DNA of 18,059 bases from positions 28,971-47,029 of the forward strand of contig NZLM01000021.1 of the NCBI GenBank assembly GCA_002694245.1. The letters are read 5' to 3'. Source of the DNA: Methanobacteriota archaeon (GTDB lineage Archaea > Thermoplasmatota > Poseidoniia > Poseidoniales > Poseidoniaceae). The position numbers and the translations under genes are program-made. Positions 13,584-18,059 of this stretch are shown piece by piece (position 1 is the stretch's first letter; every line of letters begins with the position of its first letter). The notes below the pieces were generated by a model. That model worked only from the letters and a program-made list of their open reading frames with translations, had not been told where the DNA came from and did not search any database.

Positions 13584-15628
13584 ATTCAGGAAGCCTCCAT
13601 CGAGATGACGACGCAGTCAGTGCTGCAGTAGCGACTGTGCTATTATTTGGCGGAGTGATTACTATCATTGGCATTATGCTTCTATCTATGATGCCTGTAA
13701 TTCAGGAATTAGAAGGCTCATTGAAGCGTAATGACATGCAAGCGCAGATGCAAATAATGGGCCATGAAATAACAATGTTATCCGAGACTGGAGTGCCCGG
13801 AGATTCTTCTCAGGTTGAGTTAATTCCGGTTGATGGTGAGCTAAGATGGGATAGACTTCGTGGAGGCATGTGGTATTCTGCATCGTGGGTAGAAGATAGC
13901 AGCTTTAGGATAAAAGGGGCTTTAGATCTTGACAGAGAGATAGAAATCAGACACGCTGAGAGCAATGTGCAAGCTGTATGCTACGAAGACATGAGACTCG
14001 GACCTGATAGGCCATTTCTATTCAGTCCAAATTCTAATTCAGATTCTGTTCTAGTCACACCAAAACACGGACTAACCATACCTCTAGGACCAGTAATTTT
14101 AGAGCAAGATAATACCGAATACTCCTTGAGTATAGGCGAGGTTCTTCGACTAAATTCAAGTTCTCAAATAAGTTCTTCACATGACTTAGCAGGGATCGAA
14201 ATTTTTGGAGAGGAGGGTGTGGTTCTCGTCCCACCCAGTAAACCCAACCCAGTTACTGGGCAAGGACAGAGTTGGGCACTTCCTTTACCAGTAGGGGAAT
14301 CAACCATCGAGGTATTTGCAAATGATGATTTCTTAGTACAGTGGGATATTGGTCAAGAGAGTGGTGATGAAGCGGTTGTAATGTCACAAGGGGTGAGGCT
14401 GGCAAATTCTTGGACAAAAACAGTCAATCTAGGTACAGATACGTTGATGGAAATAGTCACAGATGTGGATGCACACCTAATTGTTTCAAGCGGTGAAAAT
14501 GGCAGAACTAATCTCCTTGGTAACGAAGGTACCTACATTTCAAAATACTTCATTGCACCTTACTCAAATGGAAATCTAACCATTTCAAACCCTAGTGCAA
14601 ACGCTGCAACAATTACATGGAGAAATGGTGGTATTTCCGTGCCGGCAAATCAGACCTTAACCATTGATTGGCCACCTACAAATTTAGAAGATGCTGTCAA
14701 TATCGAAAGTAGTGAGAATGTTATGATTCAATGGGGAAAGGGAGATAATGGAATACTGCAATTACCAGCAAAAGATACTGGACAAATTTCAGGCATGGAA
14801 TTCATGGATGATGGTTCACAAAGCGTAACAAATCAATCATCCAGTTCCGGAGATTACATGAAAAAACTAGCCCAGAACGGTAACTCGGGACACCTAATTT
14901 TGGAAGACGATGGTGCAATGCGTTGTGTTTCAATAAACAAAACCGCATCAGGGTGGATTTCTACAACTTTGCCTTGGAGCTCAATGACTGGGCTTCCGGA
15001 AGGACAGATAATCTCTGCATGGAGAGATGGTAGTCACCCAGCAAGCATAGAAATCACATTGATAGGTACAAATGAAGACTCAACGCATTCAAAACTTGCA
15101 ACAGCATGGGCATTCCACATCTCAAGACTGACCTATGAATTCGACACATCGATCACAGGTCTTGAGGTGGCGTGGAGTGCTGGTGCCATAGTTACAAATC
15201 ACCCAGAATTAAATCCAGCAATACTCGTTGGTCCTGTAGATAGACAAGGCCCTGGACCACGGTTTAGTGCTACAGTCCCATCACTGCATCCCACATCGAC
15301 ATCTGTTGTTGGTTCTGGCTCGATGAATCTTGATATTGAGTTGTCAATGCGAGAGAGTTTAGCCTCAACAACTGCTTATGATGTCCGTCGAGGATGGGTT
15401 GGACCATATGGAGATGCAATTGCATCTTGGTCAAGTTCAAATCTTGATAGTTCTGAGGACTGGATTGTTAATCCAGGACGACTTGATTTGTTGTACGATT
15501 ATGTCGGTTGGGTTCCTGTACCATCACATGGACCAAGTGAGGCTGTATGGCATTCGGCTGGTGTGCCAGTACAATTTAACCTACAAATCAGTAGCTTAGA
15601 TGTCGAATTGACGGAGGCTAGTACATGA
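13580..15628 (+). CDS. Oversized type IV pilin-like protein 2 (682 residues)
   Basis: This large pilin-like surface protein has a charged leader (LHRDDDA) followed by a hydrophobic helix at residues 13-38 (VSAAVATVLLFGG onward) and an amphipathic stretch containing QAQMQIMGHEITML. This start is shared with the neighbouring pilins. The likely cleavage site, A12/V13, aligns with that of pilin 1, but the glutamate found three residues after the site in pilin 1 is alanine here. The remaining 600 or so residues are predicted beta-rich with two cysteines, VNVEYI-like short strands being absent and longer strands common. The size is far above usual pilins, so a tip, adhesin or adaptor subunit is a reasonable inference. 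The layout recalls haloarchaeal pilin-like DUF families next to each other in operons. The GTG start is set by the upstream GGTGA. The stop overlaps the next start as ATGA. Confidence 0.75.
   Translation: MNSGSLHRDDDAVSAAVATVLLFGGVITIIGIMLLSMMPVIQELEGSLKRNDMQAQMQIMGHEITMLSETGVPGDSSQVELIPVDGELRWDRLRGGMWYSASWVEDSSFRIKGALDLDREIEIRHAESNVQAVCYEDMRLGPDRPFLFSPNSNSDSVLVTPKHGLTIPLGPVILEQDNTEYSLSIGEVLRLNSSSQISSSHDLAGIEIFGEEGVVLVPPSKPNPVTGQGQSWALPLPVGESTIEVFANDDFLVQWDIGQESGDEAVVMSQGVRLANSWTKTVNLGTDTLMEIVTDVDAHLIVSSGENGRTNLLGNEGTYISKYFIAPYSNGNLTISNPSANAATITWRNGGISVPANQTLTIDWPPTNLEDAVNIESSENVMIQWGKGDNGILQLPAKDTGQISGMEFMDDGSQSVTNQSSSSGDYMKKLAQNGNSGHLILEDDGAMRCVSINKTASGWISTTLPWSSMTGLPEGQIISAWRDGSHPASIEITLIGTNEDSTHSKLATAWAFHISRLTYEFDTSITGLEVAWSAGAIVTNHPELNPAILVGPVDRQGPGPRFSATVPSLHPTSTSVVGSGSMNLDIELSMRESLASTTAYDVRRGWVGPYGDAIASWSSSNLDSSEDWIVNPGRLDLLYDYVGWVPVPSHGPSEAVWHSAGVPVQFNLQISSLDVELTEAST
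15613..15617 (+). promoter_or_regulatory. Ribosome binding site for pilin-like protein 3
   Basis: A full GGAGG lies 7 bases before the ATG at 15625, within the last codons of the preceding gene. It fixes the start and is the strongest ribosome site of the three pilin genes. Confidence 0.7.
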
Positions 15629-16098
15629 GTCACAGAACTTTGGTTGAGGACGAGTCCGGTGCTAGTACAGAACTGGGCTACATATTCACTTTCTTGTTAG
15701 GAGTTCTCTTCCTTTCCCTTTTCAGCGTCTGGGCATTCGGTTTGGAAACTGCAACTCGTGAAAATTGGAATACCACAGCTGTTGATGTGAACATGGCAGA
15801 CCTTGCTGCTGCTGTTGAAAGGGCAGATCAGGCTAGTAGAGACGACCCGAGTATTCGCTATGCAGAGGTCGTAGATTGGCGTCTTACCGAAGCAGATGAG
15901 TCGCAATTTGTTTTGACTTTAGACGATGAAGGGCTGCATTTGGACCATCCCGAGAATGAACTAGACCGAGATGTTTCAATTTCAGGTACTGGATCTGGCA
16001 CATATGAGGGTAGAATTACACTTGCAGGTATAACCCAAATTTGGGTTGTTTACGATAACGGAGAAACCTACCTTTCTGCTAGTAGACCTGATTTTTAA
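15625..16098 (+). CDS. Type IV pilin-like protein 3, small
   Basis: This is a 157-residue protein with an acidic leader (LVEDESGA), a motif STELGY and a hydrophobic helix to about residue 39 (IFTFLLGVLFLSLFSVWAFG). It then has a helical segment rich in Ala and Asp (MADLAAAVERADQA) and a small beta domain ending in YDNGETYLSASRPDF. The E16 of STELGY occupies the place of E15 in pilin 1. The form resembles small haloarchaeal pilin-like proteins encoded beside larger ones, and it may be a minor pilin. It has a strong GGAGG ribosome site and an ATGA overlap with the gene before. Its stop codon overlaps that of the convergent ATPase gene by two bases. No cysteine is present. The family call is made from the N-terminus; the head domain is not recognised. 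Confidence 0.75.
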   Translation: MSHRTLVEDESGASTELGYIFTFLLGVLFLSLFSVWAFGLETATRENWNTTAVDVNMADLAAAVERADQASRDDPSIRYAEVVDWRLTEADESQFVLTLDDEGLHLDHPENELDRDVSISGTGSGTYEGRITLAGITQIWVVYDNGETYLSASRPDF

Positions 16099-18059
16099 CG
16101 ACCCATAACAGCAGTGTGGACCATCATTTGGACCTCTCTCATTCGGGTTTGAGCACCAAGTTCTCGGAAAACCGAGAGTGCTCTCTGCAGATATTCCATT
16201 CTCCTCTGCCTATCGGGTGCTACACCACCTAACCTTGCGAGTAATTCGCCAATTTGCATTCTCAAGTCATTAGCCTCTGATATTACCAAGGCTTCACGAT
16301 ATCTCTCAAGGGCTTCCTCTATTCTGCCACTATCTTGAAGCACTTCACCAAGAAGGATTGATACTTCGACCAATGCCAGTGGATCTCCGGCTTCACCCAT
16401 TGTCTCTAATGCGTCAGTGTAATGATGGAGTGCTAAATCGCTGTCTCCGGTTTTAGCGTAATACCTTCCGAGAACAGCTCTCGCTCTGGCATGCAAAATA
16501 GTATCATCAGAATTTTCTGATTGTTCATACGCTGAGAGTGCGTGGTCTCTGGCCCTATCCTGATGGCCAAGGTCAAGCAATGCCCTAGCGAGCACAATTT
16601 GAGCAGGAATCAATGATTTTGATTTATCCTCAGAAAGAATGCTTTCCACTTCAGAATATGCATCCAATGCCTTTGTATTATCACCGCTCCGCCTGAGAAT
16701 GTATCCCATATTGTTGTATGATCTAGCTGCACCAACTGCATCTTTGAGTTCTATGAATAATTCAAGCGCCTTTCTGTGCATGCCTAAGCTTGATTCTGAG
16801 TCCCCACGCTTAAGAGCTATGTCTGCTAAATTGGATAGAATATCTGCAATTACATCCTTCAAACCTGCTGCCTCTGCTGGAGGCCTTGCCTGGTTGAATG
16901 CTTCCTCTGCTTCATCAAATCTTCCAAGCAATGCTAGAACCTCTCCACGCAGCCTATCAATTCTACAAGCACCTTCAGCGTTCACTGATTTTGTATCTAT
17001 TGATTCAAGTAAACCAAGAAGTTCGATGTGACCTTCTTTTACCAAATCTCTACCCTCATCTATGATAATACTGGTTGCATCTTCATGACGTGAAGAGGAT
17101 ATCAAATGGTAAATCAGCTCGAGCGAAATCTGGCTGCTACTGGGTTGCTTTTCATACCAAACAACTGCCTTATTGTGTAATTCTTCCTTTGCTTGTGTAT
17201 CAAGGCTTTGAAGTAAGAATTCTCGAATAAGGTCGTGAACATCGTAGGTGTCAGAATCTGCTTGCCTTGCCAATCCTGACTCAACAAGTGAATCAAGCTC
17301 GTCGATGTTCAGTCCTTGATCGGTAATCGCCTCGAGTTGTATAGGCTCCCTGAAGACTGATAGAGCACCGAGTAGTCTTTTTTGTTCTCCAGATAATTTT
17401 GAGAAAATCTCAATGTTAACGTAATTTTCAAGTGATTCATGGAATGCACCAGCAGATGCTCCACGATTGATTAATTCTAGAACCAAAGGATGCCCTCTGC
17501 TCAAAGAATGTATGTAGAGTAGTTTCTCTTGATTGAGGTCATCAAAAGCGGATAAAAGCGAACGCGTAGAGTCTTGGTCCAATCCTTCCAATGGTAGAAC
17601 TAATGAGACGATTCTTCCATCTGCGTCTTTCAATGGAACAACTTCTTTGAACGATCTTGAAAAGATGACTAAACCAATGTCACCTTCACACTCAACAAGT
17701 CCCCTAGATAGTGCTTGGATTGTTTTGTGTAGGACTTTATCGCTTACTTTATGATAATCATCTATCACAATCAGCGCAGGAGCATTTGACAATGAATCGG
17801 TAATCATACGCGCTGTATCTGCAGCTTGGGGAACTGGTGTTGCTGAGATGTAATCTGCTAGCATCGAATCACCTATGCTAGATAACCAGTCAGCCACACT
17901 TTCAAAGAATGCCCTGCTCCCATCCCAATCTTGACATCTGTGGTAAAGCAGATTTCTCTTATGCATGAAAGATTCAATAATTTTTGCAGCCATAGATGTT
18001 TTTCCTATTCCTGCAATTCCAGGAATCATCAGTGTTGTAGATCTGGCTTCCAGCAAGTT
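16095..18059 (-). CDS. STAND-type ATPase with TPR repeats, N-terminus outside the window
   Basis: A partial protein of 654 residues is visible and the frame is open to the right edge. A TTG at 18056 is not a credible start because the ATPase domain would begin only a dozen residues before its P-loop. Numbering from that TTG, Walker A is GIAGIGKTS (13-21), Walker B is ALIVIDDYH (near 93-101), and a sensor-like LVIFSRS lies near 130. A winged-helix-like stretch (about 225-290) ends with DVHDLIREFLLQSL. TPR-like helical repeats fill about 320-640, for example SNLADIALKRGDSESSLGMH and LGEVLQDSGRIEEALERY. This order is typical of STAND proteins such as MalT-like regulators, which couple ligand sensing to ATP-driven assembly. 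The missing N-terminus could carry a DNA-binding or effector domain. Signalling or transcription control is likely, the target unknown. It converges on the pilin operon, sharing stop-codon bases with it. Confidence 0.85.
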   Translation of the reverse strand, partial: NLLEARSTTLMIPGIAGIGKTSMAAKIIESFMHKRNLLYHRCQDWDGSRAFFESVADWLSSIGDSMLADYISATPVPQAADTARMITDSLSNAPALIVIDDYHKVSDKVLHKTIQALSRGLVECEGDIGLVIFSRSFKEVVPLKDADGRIVSLVLPLEGLDQDSTRSLLSAFDDLNQEKLLYIHSLSRGHPLVLELINRGASAGAFHESLENYVNIEIFSKLSGEQKRLLGALSVFREPIQLEAITDQGLNIDELDSLVESGLARQADSDTYDVHDLIREFLLQSLDTQAKEELHNKAVVWYEKQPSSSQISLELIYHLISSSRHEDATSIIIDEGRDLVKEGHIELLGLLESIDTKSVNAEGACRIDRLRGEVLALLGRFDEAEEAFNQARPPAEAAGLKDVIADILSNLADIALKRGDSESSLGMHRKALELFIELKDAVGAARSYNNMGYILRRSGDNTKALDAYSEVESILSEDKSKSLIPAQIVLARALLDLGHQDRARDHALSAYEQSENSDDTILHARARAVLGRYYAKTGDSDLALHHYTDALETMGEAGDPLALVEVSILLGEVLQDSGRIEEALERYREALVISEANDLRMQIGELLARLGGVAPDRQRRMEYLQRALSVFRELGAQTRMREVQMMVHTAVMGR

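Noticed and set aside
18054..18056. TTG at 18056 as the start of the STAND ATPase
   Set aside because: The frame continues to the window edge, and the P-loop would sit only 12 residues from the start, too few for the expected N-terminal part of the ATPase fold.
1..18059. CRISPR array, tRNA, rRNA or insertion sequence
   Set aside because: Reading both strands by eye showed no regular short direct repeats with spacers, no cloverleaf-like intergenic segment and no transposase. The spacers are too small to hide an rRNA gene.

Overview
The window looks like a piece of an uncultured marine euryarchaeon, most likely Marine Group II (Poseidoniales). This rests on archaeal type IV pilin-like N-termini, TATA-like boxes in the divergent gap, two giant secreted proteins dominated by Asp-rich calcium repeats, and a cytoplasmic tail ending GLPEGWTMEQWNHYGHQYM. 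I recognise that tail from memory as recurrent in this group; it was not searched. No rRNA, tRNA, CRISPR array, transposase or phage gene was seen, and coding density is very high.

Left part (1-11475, minus strand). Three genes appear to be read together from a promoter near 11535. First comes a 1891-residue secreted protein: a signal peptide, thrombospondin type 3-like calcium repeats, a beta-propeller-like domain, then a long array of a composite calcium repeat, with no membrane anchor. Next is a 1782-residue secreted protein with a propeller-like region, two tandem Asp-box beta modules, several Ig-like stretches, a CARDB-like domain, one C-terminal membrane helix and a cytoplasmic tail. 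Last is a small hypothetical gene cut by the left edge. A hairpin and a possible internal promoter lie in the 99-base gap between the two giant genes.

Middle (11476-12542). A 190-base divergent promoter region is followed on the plus strand by a WalJ/YycJ-like metallo-beta-lactamase hydrolase. A perfect 18-base palindrome overlaps its stop codon.

Right part (12543-16098, plus strand). Three pilin-like genes are tightly coupled, with GTGA and ATGA overlaps. They encode proteins of 346, 682 and 157 residues. Each has a short charged leader and a hydrophobic N-terminal helix. The oversized middle one lacks the glutamate found at the equivalent site in the other two, which suggests a tip or initiating pilin. 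No assembly ATPase, membrane platform protein or prepilin peptidase is present, so these must come from elsewhere.

Right edge (16095-18059, minus strand). A STAND-type ATPase with a winged-helix-like stretch and TPR repeats converges on the third pilin gene, the two stop codons sharing bases. Its N-terminus lies outside the window.

Overall this is a cell-surface locus: calcium-stabilised giant exoproteins and a pilus-like filament, flanked by a possible ATP-dependent signalling protein. The functional link between the two halves is inferred from proximity only.
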